64,000 nucleotides of DNA from contig CALSFV010000465.1 of the NCBI GenBank assembly GCA_943737045.1, forward strand, positions 50,505 to 114,504. The letters run 5' to 3'. This DNA is from Parapristionchus giblindavisi. Taxonomy: Eukaryota; Nematoda; Chromadorea; Rhabditida; Diplogasteridae. Below, in pieces: positions 50,299-60,539 of this stretch (positions are counted from its first letter, which is position 1; the number at the start of each line of letters is the position of its first letter). The position numbers were made by a program, and so were the translations under genes. The notes beneath the pieces were generated by a model. The model was not told the origin of the DNA. It did no database searches and saw nothing but the letters and a program-made list of their open reading frames with translations.

Positions 50299-53200
50299 TC
50301 AACCCTTCTTTGGAGTGTAGTTTATAATCGACTTCATGAGTTCTCGAACTATCTGTATAGGCTCACTCTTCGGTTTGGACTTGGCCTAAAAGATCAAAGA
50401 TCTCGATAGCAAAAGATCAAAGAACACAGGATTAAAAGATCAAAGATCACGAAATCAAGGGATCAATATCGTACCCCGATATAGTAGAGGAGGAGCTGAT
50501 AAAAAGCGAAATACTCTTCGACATTTTGAATGGCTCCCCAACGATCAGATCTGATCTTTGCCAGAAGATCCGGAATCTGTAGACGAAGGGATTACTGTAT
50601 AGTTATGGTTGTTGTAGTTAGGACAGATATTGTTCGTTGGGTCAAACTCACAGATAAAGGAACATCAGAGTTAAGTCTCGAGATAGCCGCATGAAGAAGG
50701 ATGAATATGGCACTCTTTCCACATCCATTATTGCATACAACCATACAGAGACCTTTCTGAAATTATTTAATGACTTAGTCGTTGAGTAATTAAGTCAATG
50801 ACCTCATCTTTGAGTAGACGTGTAAACGTAACTGGATGACTCAAGTCTTTCTCCTTCTTATGATCTCGGATAACCTACACTTTGATCTATCAATCAATCA
50901 ATAATCAAAGAATAATACCGCTTGAGGATAGTGTAAGCATTGAATGAAGCGAACGATGATTGAGTTTGAACAACCTTGAAAATTGAGAAATTAGAAAAAT
51001 CAAAGATCAAAAATAAAAGATCAAAGAGCAACCATCAGGAAGAATTTCTAGTACTGCTTGCATTCCTTCCTTCTTGCCTTCTGTCGTCTGAAATCAATAA
51101 TCAATTAATCGATAATCTAATCTGATTACAGTAACCTTCTTATTGATTACTGTCATCTTTCCATAGTCTTTTGATTCCCCTGCTTTCCATGGTACGAACT
51201 CAACTGAAGAAATCAAAGATCAAAGGAAAAAAGATCAAAGATCAAACCTATTTTGTCATGATCTTCAACGTAGAAGATGTTAATAACTTGAGCCTACAAA
51301 TCAATCAATACAAATCAATAATCTATTTAATCAATCAATTACATCAAAGACGAGTCTCCAGAAAGTTTCCATGGAACTCGCATCCGAAGTAGGAGCCTTA
51401 AGAGAACTTACGATTAAGGTCGCGCTTATGATACTAAGGTCATTAAGTTCTGTCTATACTTACGGAAGCAATGATGAACTTATTGTCCAATTTGGGAATC
51501 TCGACGTTATTTGCATCATAGAAGTCACCGTCAGGAGGAACATTGAATTTAATCACGTAACGAGTATCACGATTTATTTCAGATACCTTAAAAAGATCAA
51601 AGATCAAAGATCAAACTAAGAATCCTATCTCACAGGACGGTAGGTTGCACGGAATTCCTCCTCAATGGCAGCCCATCCCATCTCTCCTGGAAGAAAAATC
51701 GATAATGTAGTTGATGTACAGTATCCCTTACGCATCGATCGTAAGAATCCAATTCGAACTAAATCATTGTCTATCCCACAATCATACATCGTCAACGCGC
51801 CCTCATTCTAATAAAAGAACAGATAAAAGATAAAAGGACAAAGATCAAAGATTAAAGATTAAAGATCAAAGATCAAAGATCAAACAGACCGATGGTGTCG
51901 GTGGAGGTTGAATTGGTATTGGTGTACATGCGATCTTTATCGGCTGTTCATCTTTTCCAACTGCTGGAAATCCCAGAGGTTGATCGAGTTGAATGAGCCT
52001 TCAATTATCGATTGATTGGATTGATTATCGATTGAATTCCCACTTGCTCATTCCAACATCATCCACTTCCATTGATTTATTGATCTCCTGAAATTAACCT
52101 ATGAAATAGAGGCGGAGCTTAATCTAGTAGACGGAATATAAAAAAGAGTAGAGCTTCTCACATCTTCTCGATTAGCTTTCCTCCGAGGCTGAAAGAGAAA
52201 GATCAAAGATCAAATTGAAAGATCGATACTTTAACTAACAACGACTGTGTCAGTCGGTCAACTATCTACGAACCATTATTTCAAATCAATAAATAATATG
52301 AATGAATAGAATGAAAATGAATAGGTTAGTGGTTGATCGATGTAGTTATCGGGAGAGAGATCAAAGATCAAAGATCAAAGATCAAAGATCAAATAACTAC
52401 CGTAGTCGCTTCTCTGATCCCCTTCCTGTCGTATGACTTATCATCACTAAAATCTAGTAGTGTTTGGTCCCCTTGAGTCTGAAAGAATAGATACAGTATT
52501 CTAATCAAATGCACCTCTTTTTCTGTCTATTATGCGGTCGGTAAGACATAATTATCAATTTGACCATTGTCGTCTTTCCCTTCCATCGTCTATTCCATCT
52601 ACTTGATATGGAACCCATTTCCATCTTCATATAGCCATTTCTGACGGAACATCTACTGCTAGTAGGGTTGTCTAATCGATTGTTTACTCGATTCTATTTC
52701 ACGTTTAGATGCAGATGACCATCAAGATATAGCAAGATGAGTAGAAGAAAGAAAACCCTTTTATCTATGAAGGACCAATGCGCGATTGTGATGAACTATT
52801 GTTTTATATTATAATATTATTTAATTACAGTATACTCTACAGTATCCTCTTAACGACCTACAGTATTCGTTAAATCGAGAGAATTGACTCTTTTGTTCTT
52901 CTTGTTTCTTTTGAAGAGTCCAATGAGACTGAAACTCTTTTTCTTCTTATTTTGTGTTGGAGGAGGTCCTCCTTCAAACTCCTAAAAACAATGTCTAATG
53001 ACTTACGCAGTATTTCAATTTGTGTTAAAGGCACGCCCCGAACTGAAACTCTCCACTCTGGTAATGCTCTCAAGTTTTCTTTGTCTGTGAGAGGTATTGC
53101 GGGAGCGGAGAGTAAAATTAGTTCGTCGTGGTGTCCCTTCAAGATTATTAAGATTCAGTCCTATTATAAAGGTAGGATGTCATAGACTCTCATTGGCTAT

Positions 53201-53336
53201 GACATCCTACGTTTATAATAGTCATGAACGATTTAGTGTGCAAAAGATAAGAGTTGGTATTAACAACAACCTGAGATTTCCTTCTATTAGCAGATACTTT
53301 CGAATCTTTCTTTGCACCTCCTTTCCCACCAGTCAT
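50299..53336 (-). CDS. Protein-tyrosine-phosphatase-like protein, predicted pseudophosphatase
   Basis: Eighteen phase-consistent exons: 53,336-53,271; 52,981-52,862; 52,478-52,401; 52,188-52,162; 52,087-52,044; 51,998-51,890; 51,807-51,732; 51,686-51,634; 51,586-51,464; 51,396-51,343; 51,293-51,248; 51,203-51,136; 51,087-51,033; 50,974-50,919; 50,874-50,803; 50,756-50,652; 50,576-50,475; 50,385-50,299; 446 residues. After a Lys-rich N terminus, the classical PTP domain is readable: FYDANNVEIP (the NDYINA loop), SSMETFWRLVFD (the DFW motif), YGKMTV, and the C-terminal DRWGAIQNVEEYFAFY. The P-loop reads VVCNNGCGKSAIF in place of HCSxGxGRSGxF: cysteine is kept, but His becomes Val and the essential Arg becomes Lys. 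The WPD loop position reads YPQ, so the general acid is lost. It belongs with the expanded, often degenerate nematode PTP families. It probably acts by binding, not catalysis (inference). Confidence 0.85.
53029..53138. mobile_element. MITE copy A (CTTTCTTTGT hairpin family)
   Basis: The ends are inverted relatives (AAGGCACGCC...CGAACT and, on the minus strand, AAGGGACACC...CGAACT). The core has a CTCTGGTAATGCTCTC...GAGAG hairpin around TTTTCTTTGT. Close relatives are at about 60,300-60,415 and, more diverged, 61,726-61,800. It lies in intron 1 of the PTP-like gene. Confidence 0.55.
53161..53221. ncRNA. Near-perfect intronic hairpin, pre-miRNA-sized
   Basis: Left arm 53,161-53,185 pairs with right arm 53,197-53,221 over 25 positions with a single G-G mismatch, around an 11-nt loop. 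The inner 14 bp are GTAGGATGTCATAG and its exact inverse. The 61-nt size, near-perfect stem and position in intron 1 of the PTP-like gene would suit a precursor small RNA, but a small palindromic repeat is equally likely. No expression evidence is available. Confidence 0.35.
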
Positions 53337-54041
53337 GGTCAATGAAGATATATGAAATGAATGAAGAAAAATGATTGAATGGATGAAAGAATGATAGATG
53401 AGAGTTACATTAGTTATGCATTTATAATTCACCATAATAGGTATGTAGAATAGTTTGCATACATTGCAGCTCATTTAATGTATAGAATGATATGAAATTG
53501 ATAGTCAATTAGAGTTTCCCTGATTGATTATCTTCATTCCTCATTGTAATTGAAATCTCATAAAAAATATTTTTACCATCCGGATTTCATTGCTTTTATG
53601 AAAACCCGTAAATATTATTATATTATCACAATATTCCTTCAATTGTTCATATCTACCGTACTTTAGATGTACTCTTAATAATTGACCTTCTGACGTATCC
53701 TCTGTATACAGTTCTTCTTTCCTTTCTCTAATAGCTGATTACCTTTCTCTTCTTCTTCTCTTCAGTCGCCCTTTTGTCTACGTCGACCGAGAGATACAGT
53801 CCAGTACAAACCTTCCAGAGTTCTCTCAAATATTCAATCTCTCCCTCTCCCTCTCGCCCTCCCTCTCCCTCTCAGTCTACTAGATACTCTACCTTCGTGA
53901 AGTGCTGTTCGTCTTCCATCCATTCATTATCTTCATCATTTTTCCATGCCTCAAAAATTTATAGTTGATATCTTTAGTTCGTAGACAGGAGTGTCATCTC
54001 CATCTTCACTCGACCACTCTTCATCAGAACACACAATCAGA
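53337..54041. promoter_or_regulatory. Divergent upstream region of PTP-like and unknown gene
   Basis: A 705-bp interval between two start codons on opposite strands. It is AT-rich at its left end and CT-rich toward 53,830-53,880. No defined promoter element is recognised. Confidence 0.35.
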
Positions 54042-56034
54042 ATGAGTGATTGTCCTGTCAGACTCGCCTTCCACAAAGCATTTTATGAACAACTCGATGC
54101 GTATGTTTCCTTTTAATTTAATCTATAATTGTATTAGTTATAATTTGATTAACTAACGTTCGGTTGTCCATATTTCCCAAAGGAACGCATTTAATATTGT
54201 TCTCTTTTTAAAGTTGAGTATATTATGTTTCTGAAATATGTATAATATTAATATTAATATTTTTCGGAAGCTTTACCGAATACATGTATGTAAGTAAAGA
54301 AGTGTACTCAACTCTATAAAGGGTCCTTATAATGTTCTTTACATGAATAATAAAGAGGATAAAGAGTGGGACTAATCTCTATTCATCATCTTTAATTCTC
54401 TCGAACATATCTATCCTTCATATCAGGGATAGATCATCTATCACTCTCCCTCTCCCTTTCTATTCCTCCCTCTCCCTCTCCCTCTCCCTCTCCCTCTTCT
54501 TATTTCTCTGGAAATCCCATCAAAAGGTAAAGGGGATGAATAGATGGAGGTATTTCTCGTCATTTCTTCTATTCATTCACTTATTCTTTGACACTTTATA
54601 TTCACAACTACTCATATTGAGTCCTCCTCTCTCACGTACCTTTCCAAGACTTATTTATTTATTTGTCCTAAACCACAAGAACGTTTCGTACAAAATAAAT
54701 ACAAAATGTTAGGAAATATGTGAAATATCAGACTTGTATTTCAGAGTTTGCCATAGGGACACTTGTATTAAATAGATCTTTCCTCTGTATCCGTCAATCA
54801 ACATCCTTCTTCATTTCTTTATCTTCATCTCTATCAATTAGACTCCATGTGGTGAAGAGGGCTATTCTTCTAAACTTTCTCATTTCAATAATCATTAACT
54901 TTTATTTGATAGAATAGTCAAAGTAAAGATGGATAATTTATATTCTCTTACTTTTCATGTTTAATGATCTTATTGAACCTGTTATCCCCTTATCATTTCT
55001 TGTCACCATTTCTTACCTCTCTTATCGATTACTTTTATGGTACTTGTTCAAAAGTAATGAAAATTAAAGAAAAGCAGAGAAAACTCTTCTCGTTTTGCAC
55101 ACTCTCTCGCCTCTGTTTCATTTATTTTCGTTAGTTTTGAACAGAAAAGTTGCGAAAATAAGTGCCTATGTTCGCAAAAGTGATTACCAATTGGCTATTC
55201 GATAATCAGTATTCTACCGTAACCAATCAATAAGAGTCCATTTTAACATATTTATTGTAAACGTGGATAAGTTCATACTAGACTATTCATAATCTCTGAC
55301 GTCAGTTCTGATAACTTTTGCACGGAGTCAAAGAATGATTGCTTTTGAGATCATATTTGAGGCTTTTTCTACCTCTCTCCCTCTCCTTTTCTCTCCCTCT
55401 CCCTCTCCTCCCCCTCTAACGTCTCTCCCTCTCCCTCTCGCCCTCTCGCTCTTCATCATCTCCTAATCGCTATCTACTTTCTAGTGGACAGATAGAACAT
55501 ACAAAGTGCGAAAGTGACTAATAAGTAGCTAAGATCAATAGATAATCAATAATCTACCGTAACCAATCAATCAATAATCTTGATTACAGTATCGCAACAA
55601 CGGGTATAATGCCCTCCAAGGGTTCATCGCTCTCAAAGCTTCTATGTTCCTGTTACGCTGACAAGGTATCGATCGACCTACCGTACTCTTTCAGTTATTG
55701 ATTGATAACTAATCAATAAATGTTCAGAGTCGAGGAGGAGAGACGGAGACTCGATACGAAAGAGTATATGAAAAAGAGACAAAGGAAGAAGAGAAGAAGG
55801 AAGAGATGAGAGAGTATGGAGATATGAGAGAGTACAGAGAAATGAAGGAAGAGGATGAAAAGAAGATCAATCAATCAATTACGATTATTGAAGAGGTACT
55901 TTTAATTATCTATTTATCCTTATTCGTATTTCTTTATTGATTGATTAGAGTATTGATTGATTGACCATTTGCTCATATCTACCGTAACCATAGTCTTCAA
56001 TGACATCGTTTGTTATTCTCTATTTGATGACACG
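54042..56034 (+). CDS. Unknown protein with Glu/Lys-rich coiled-coil segment (3' end unresolved)
   Basis: Exons 54,042-54,100, 55,590-55,665 and 55,728-55,895 are phase-consistent; a possible fourth starts at 55,994. Exon 1 encodes MSDCPVRLAFHKAFYEQLDA, exon 2 a Ser/Cys-containing segment (KGSSLSKLLCSCYADK) and exon 3 a highly charged, probably helical stretch (TKEEEKKEEMREYGDMREY) ending NQSITIIEE. Acceptors follow TACCGTAA/ATTACAG intronic sequence like that of the established genes. No family is recognised. The remaining 3' exons are not found; downstream sequence becomes CT-rich. The gene is divergent from the PTP-like gene. Confidence 0.5.
54430..54502. repeat. CTCCCT hexamer tract
   Basis: Short pyrimidine hexamer array in the long first intron of the unknown gene; a similar tract lies at 55,370-55,450. 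Confidence 0.8.
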
Positions 56035-56081
56035 GTGGGTTTACCCTTCCGATACTCTTTTTTTTGTATCGTCGCCCACTC

Positions 56082-56118
<37 letters not shown>

Positions 56119-57956
56119 TCCCTCTCCCTCTCTCTCCCTCTCTCTCCCTCTCTCTCTCTCTGTCTCCCTCTCTCCCATCCATTTTTTTCGCCCTCCCTCT
56201 CCCTCCCCTCTCCTCTCATCTCTCTCCCTCTCCCTTCTCTCTCTGTATCGGTTTGAGATGAAAAGAAGAGTACAAAATGAATGATGAAGAGATTAGAACT
56301 AGAACGAAGGATTGAAACGAAAACTTATTCATCTCCCTCTCCCTCTCTCTTCCCTCTCCCTCTCCCTCTGTTACTCTCCCTCTCCCTCCCTCTCTCCCTC
56401 CCTCTCCCTTTTCTCCTCCCTTTTCCCATTCATAAACCAATCCTTATCTATCACTTGAAGCTTATCGATTGATTATTAATATATATTCATTCTTGATTAG
56501 GATAAGAATTGAGATTGAAAGGGAGAGTTGCTTCTCTCTCCCTCTCCCTTTTCCTCCCTCTCCCTCTCCCTCTCCCTTTTCCTCCCTCTCCCTCTCCCTC
56601 CCTCTCTCCTATCGCTATATGAATCCGGTTATCACTTTCTCCAACAGCACAAACCTAATCATGTCGTATTTGTCATTCATTAGAATTGATCAATCTAATC
56701 ACTTTATTATTTATTTAAAAAAATTGTAAAATGTCATCTTCCCCCTTTAGTTTCATTCATAAAAATGACTTGATTTATCTCTTTGATCTTTGATCATGTC
56801 TATCTTTGTCAACATGAAGGTATTCCTTTCTCTATCGTCTCTTCATTCCACACACTATTTCTCTCTTCTCTGTCATCGAGAGACAATAACCTAGTAAAGA
56901 GATTGTATCCATGTGATTATTCAAAAACAAAGATACTATCTCCTTATACGATGTTTAATTGGGTCTATTCATTTGTTATTCTCATTCGAATGTTCATCGA
57001 AGAGATCAAAGATCAATTTGGAAAGATTGTATTGAATCTTGTAATGGTCCTTCTTCAACAATGTTCTGTAGATTCTAAACTAATTGATGATAATTATATT
57101 TATTTGTCCATGGTATTCAAGAATATCGTTGAATACAAATAGAATTATTTTGTGTGTAGAGAGAGATTTCAAGTGTTTTCATTGTAATTTTGTGTTCTTG
57201 AAAGTGACCACAAAAGTGTCAATAGGAAAGGTACATGATCTCTATCTCTCGTTCTGTTCTACCTCTCCCTTTGTACTTCTGTATCCCTCTCTCTATCTCC
57301 ATCTCCTTCTACCTCTGTATATCTTCATCCATCTGCATCTCAAAATCTTCTACCTGTTCCTCTGCACATCTCGTTATCCTTCTGCATCTATGCTTCTCTT
57401 CCACCACCTCTTTTGTAACCTCTCCCTCTTCTCCTTCTATTACTTCTCCGTCTAGAAGTTCATTATACTCTGACCTATACTCTTCCTTTAACATCTCCTT
57501 TTTCTTCTTCTTTCATCTTTCTATTTGTTTAGTTCACAACTCAGATCATATCCCTTTCTATTCAATCAACTCATCTATATCTACATCGAGAATCTCTCTC
57601 TCTCCCTTCCCTCTCCCCCTCTCTCTCTCCCCCTCTCTCTCCCTCTCTCTACCTCTACCTCTCCCCTACCTCTCTCTCCTTCTTTTTCTCTCTCTCCCTC
57701 CCCCTTACCGCTCTACCTATACCTCTAGCTCTCTCCTCTCGAATAGAATGGTAACTATACTTTGAACAGACTACGAAGAGACTGCCATTGTATCTTCTCC
57801 TCTCTCTCTCTCTCTCTCATCTTTTCTTTATGTTTCAATCTCCATTGAATACTATTCCTATCTGCCTTCTTAACCATGACAGTCTATTCAGAATATTTAT
57901 TTTCACTGTAATATTGCCATATATACCTCTCCTTCTCCTTCTCCTTCTCTCTCTCT

Positions 57957-57987
<31 letters not shown>

Positions 57988-58298
57988 CTCCCTCACTCCC
58001 TTTCATCCTCCTTCTGCCCTGCCATCCATTCATTCCTGTTCTCTTCACTCGATTAAATAACCCCGAGAGTCAATAATTAGACCATTTATATGAGTAGTAG
58101 AGACATTTACTATCTATGCCTCCTTATTCTTCCTCCTCCTCCATCCTTCTCCCTCTCTCTTTCTCTTCCCTCTCCCTCTCACAATCATCTTCCCTATCTT
58201 CTCTTCCTTTCAGTCATTTCTCTATTATTAAATAAGTTGATCATCGAGTTTTTCGCGATTAAACTGATCAGGCAGAACTATAGATCGCATCTAACTGA
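56035..58298. repeat. Pyrimidine-rich simple-repeat region
   Basis: CT and CTCCCT tracts at 56,085-56,165, 56,190-56,245, 56,330-56,410, 56,538-56,607, 57,590-57,740, 57,940-57,985 and 58,138-58,180. One non-repetitive frame is listed separately; otherwise no gene is supported. Confidence 0.6.
56783..57142 (+). CDS. Hypothetical ORF, possible exon
   Basis: A 119-codon frame of mixed composition (for example SRDNNLVKRLYPCDYSKTK; FGKIVLNLVMVLLQQC) with hydrophobic patches, the longest non-repeat frame in the right third of the window. Part of it (EEIKDQ) is produced by a GATCAAAGATCAA motif that elsewhere is intronic, which argues against coding. It could also be a distal exon of the gene at 54,042. 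No family is recognised. Confidence 0.2.
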   Translation: MIFDHVYLCQHEGIPFSIVSSFHTLFLSSLSSRDNNLVKRLYPCDYSKTKILSPYTMFNWVYSFVILIRMFIEEIKDQFGKIVLNLVMVLLQQCSVDSKLIDDNYIYLSMVFKNIVEYK

Positions 58299-58730
58299 CA
58301 AGGGGATGGTCGCAACTGGTCCTGGCCATATGAGATGGCAATAACATGATTATTATCAGTTTTCGATGCTGATTACGAATCCGTTTTCAGAAAGTGCCTA
58401 ATCGATCTAATTTTCGAGAAAATCGGTATTTTAATTCGGAAATTCGTGTGGTTTCCTGCGCAAACCGTCCGGGTGGGCTGGTGAACTCATCTATAAACTC
58501 TCGTAGTAGTCTAGCTTTCATCACCGGATCTTTCCGATGCAATCCAAATAGTTTCTGAGGGAAACTACTCGAATTTTCGAATTAACAAGCCAAATTTCAA
58601 TACCGATTTTCTCGAAAATCAGGTCGATTAGGCACTTTCTGAAAACGGATTCGTAATCAGCATCGAAAACTGATCCTAGAAATGTTATTGCCATCTCATA
58701 TGGCCAGGACCAGTTGCGACCATCCCCTTG
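58299..58730. mobile_element. 432-bp inverted-repeat element (MITE)
   Basis: CAAGGGGATGGTCGCAACTG at the left edge is matched in inverse at the right edge, with arms of roughly 150-175 bp around a centre near 58,514 (for example TTTTCAGAAAGTGCCTAATC at about 58,384 and its inverse at about 58,626). TGA occurs immediately outside both ends and could be a 3-bp target duplication, although so short a match may be chance. The open frames inside are mirror products of the palindrome. Confidence 0.7.
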
Positions 58731-60299
58731 TGAATACAAAGAAAATTATCTCTGAAGTAATAGATGTCCGGGAATACCGTTATCCGGGCTACACGGCGAT
58801 GCATCCTGCCTGTAGAATTATAGAACGTAACACCACATCGTTGGCTTCATCCTCTTCATGGTAATATCCCATCCCAAATCTCCGGTGTCCCCTTTTTAAC
58901 TGTTCCCAATTTGTCTTCTCATATGTCAAGTTCTCCTTTTCATTCAATTATTTCTAAAGTTCATTCAAAGTACGTCTCTAGGAACTCTCTTTCCCTCCCT
59001 CTCTCCCTTTCCCCCTCCCTCTCCCTCTCCCCTATCACATCATCCTACTCCTTCATCTTCCATCTAATCAACCACATGGTACAGTACTCTCTTCCAATTT
59101 AAAATTCTGCAAAATTCCAATTATAATACTACTACGTTTAAAGCCACGTTTTACGACTCTTTCAAATGTGATAAACAACAGGAAACGAAAGAATTAAATT
59201 AATTAAATAATTAATTCTGCTAAACGTAACCCCTGGAGAGTTAGAGTACGGTACCGTCATAAATTCGGTATTTACCCCATGCTCATGTAGTTTCCCTGAG
59301 CAACGTCCGCTCTGGGAACGTTGCTTCACTTTGCATCTCTATCTTTTTACGTCATTCAAGTGTTCTGAGTGTTTAGAACCTAAGAGATCATATGACGATC
59401 TCTGCACCTCTAATTATCACTATTATCTCGTCAGTTTCAGTGCTACAGTTAAAAAAAATCTTATGTGAAGGGAGGAGGAACAATAATTTCCATACATATA
59501 ATCCATTCATTTCTATACAGTACAACAGAATCACCCGGGGCGCTTATTTTCACTGGGATATTCTGCTGTACTGTATATCACTTTACGACTGTCCAAGCAT
59601 TTCTTTCACTTTGTATAGATTATATTGATAGATTGTGAAATAGTCAAAGTCTTTGAGTAATTGATCTTTCTCTCTATCATTTCATCTATCAGTTTCTCTC
59701 TCTTTCATTAAGTCGTTCCACGATTAATCCGCCGCTTCCGTGACTATTGACATGAACTCGGAATCTCTCCCTCTCCCTCTTCCTCTGTCCCTCTCCCTCT
59801 ACCTTTCCCTCTGTTTCTCTCCCTCTCCTTCCTCAAGATTACTGAGAAAAAAACTAGTCACAATTCATACAGATTAAAAAGAAGGAAGGTAGGGTTGATC
59901 TGTAATGAATAGATTGAGAATAATAATAATATTTATATTAGAGAACAACTTCCTTATTATTACTGTATCTCTTGTCTATGTATAGTAAGTTGCCTTTTTA
60001 GCAATACCTGCGAATTTCATTATTTTTTCCTAACAATAAGCGCAATCTAGTTGACCAGCTATCCACAGTTGCAAACTTTCCATGATTTAATATGCCAAGC
60101 AAAGAGAACAATAAATACGAACAATTCTGATATTCAGTATTCAAGGGGAAGGGGGGATCAGCTATACTGTACATGCATTTCATTATGATCTTTGATTTTT
60201 TCTTTCTTTTATACAATTCCATATACTGATTTCATTGCTCGACTTATTAGACTTTTAAGGAGATTTTGAAATTAGTTCTTGATCATGAATAAACTTCAA
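58731..60299. other. Intergenic region, mixed CT-rich and AT-rich
   Basis: No gene is supported. CTCCCT tracts occur at 58,992-59,032 and 59,765-59,830. A hairpin at 59,514-59,577 is listed separately. Confidence 0.5.
59514..59577. ncRNA. 64-nt hairpin, pre-miRNA-sized
   Basis: The 23-nt arms 59,514-59,536 and 59,555-59,577 pair with three mismatches around an 18-nt GC-containing loop. The outer 11 bp (TATACAGTACA and inverse) are perfect. Size and stem/loop proportions fit a microRNA precursor, but a tiny inverted-repeat element is an equal possibility. Confidence 0.3.
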
Positions 60300-60415
60300 A
60301 GGCTCACCCGAGCTAATTTTACTCTAATAATAAGCTCTGACAGCGCTCTCTCGTACACAAAGAAAGCGAGAGAGCATTACCAGACAGGAGAGTTTCAAAT
60401 TGTGCCTTTAAGTTC
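60300..60415. mobile_element. MITE copy B (CTTTCTTTGT hairpin family)
   Basis: Inverse orientation to copy A at 53,029. Shared parts, read on the minus strand, include GAAACTCTCC, CTGGTAATGCTCTC, TTTCTTTGT and AGTAAAATTAG. The ends are AAGGCTCAC and GTGCCTTT, inverted relatives. Confidence 0.55.
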
Positions 60416-60539
60416 ATCATATCCAAATATTGATTGATAATGATTACTTTTTTCTAAATTGAAAAGTTACACATCTCCTCGAGAAACAAGTGTAATGATG
60501 AATCATTAGCCAGTACAGTGTTCTACTTACAATTCTCTC

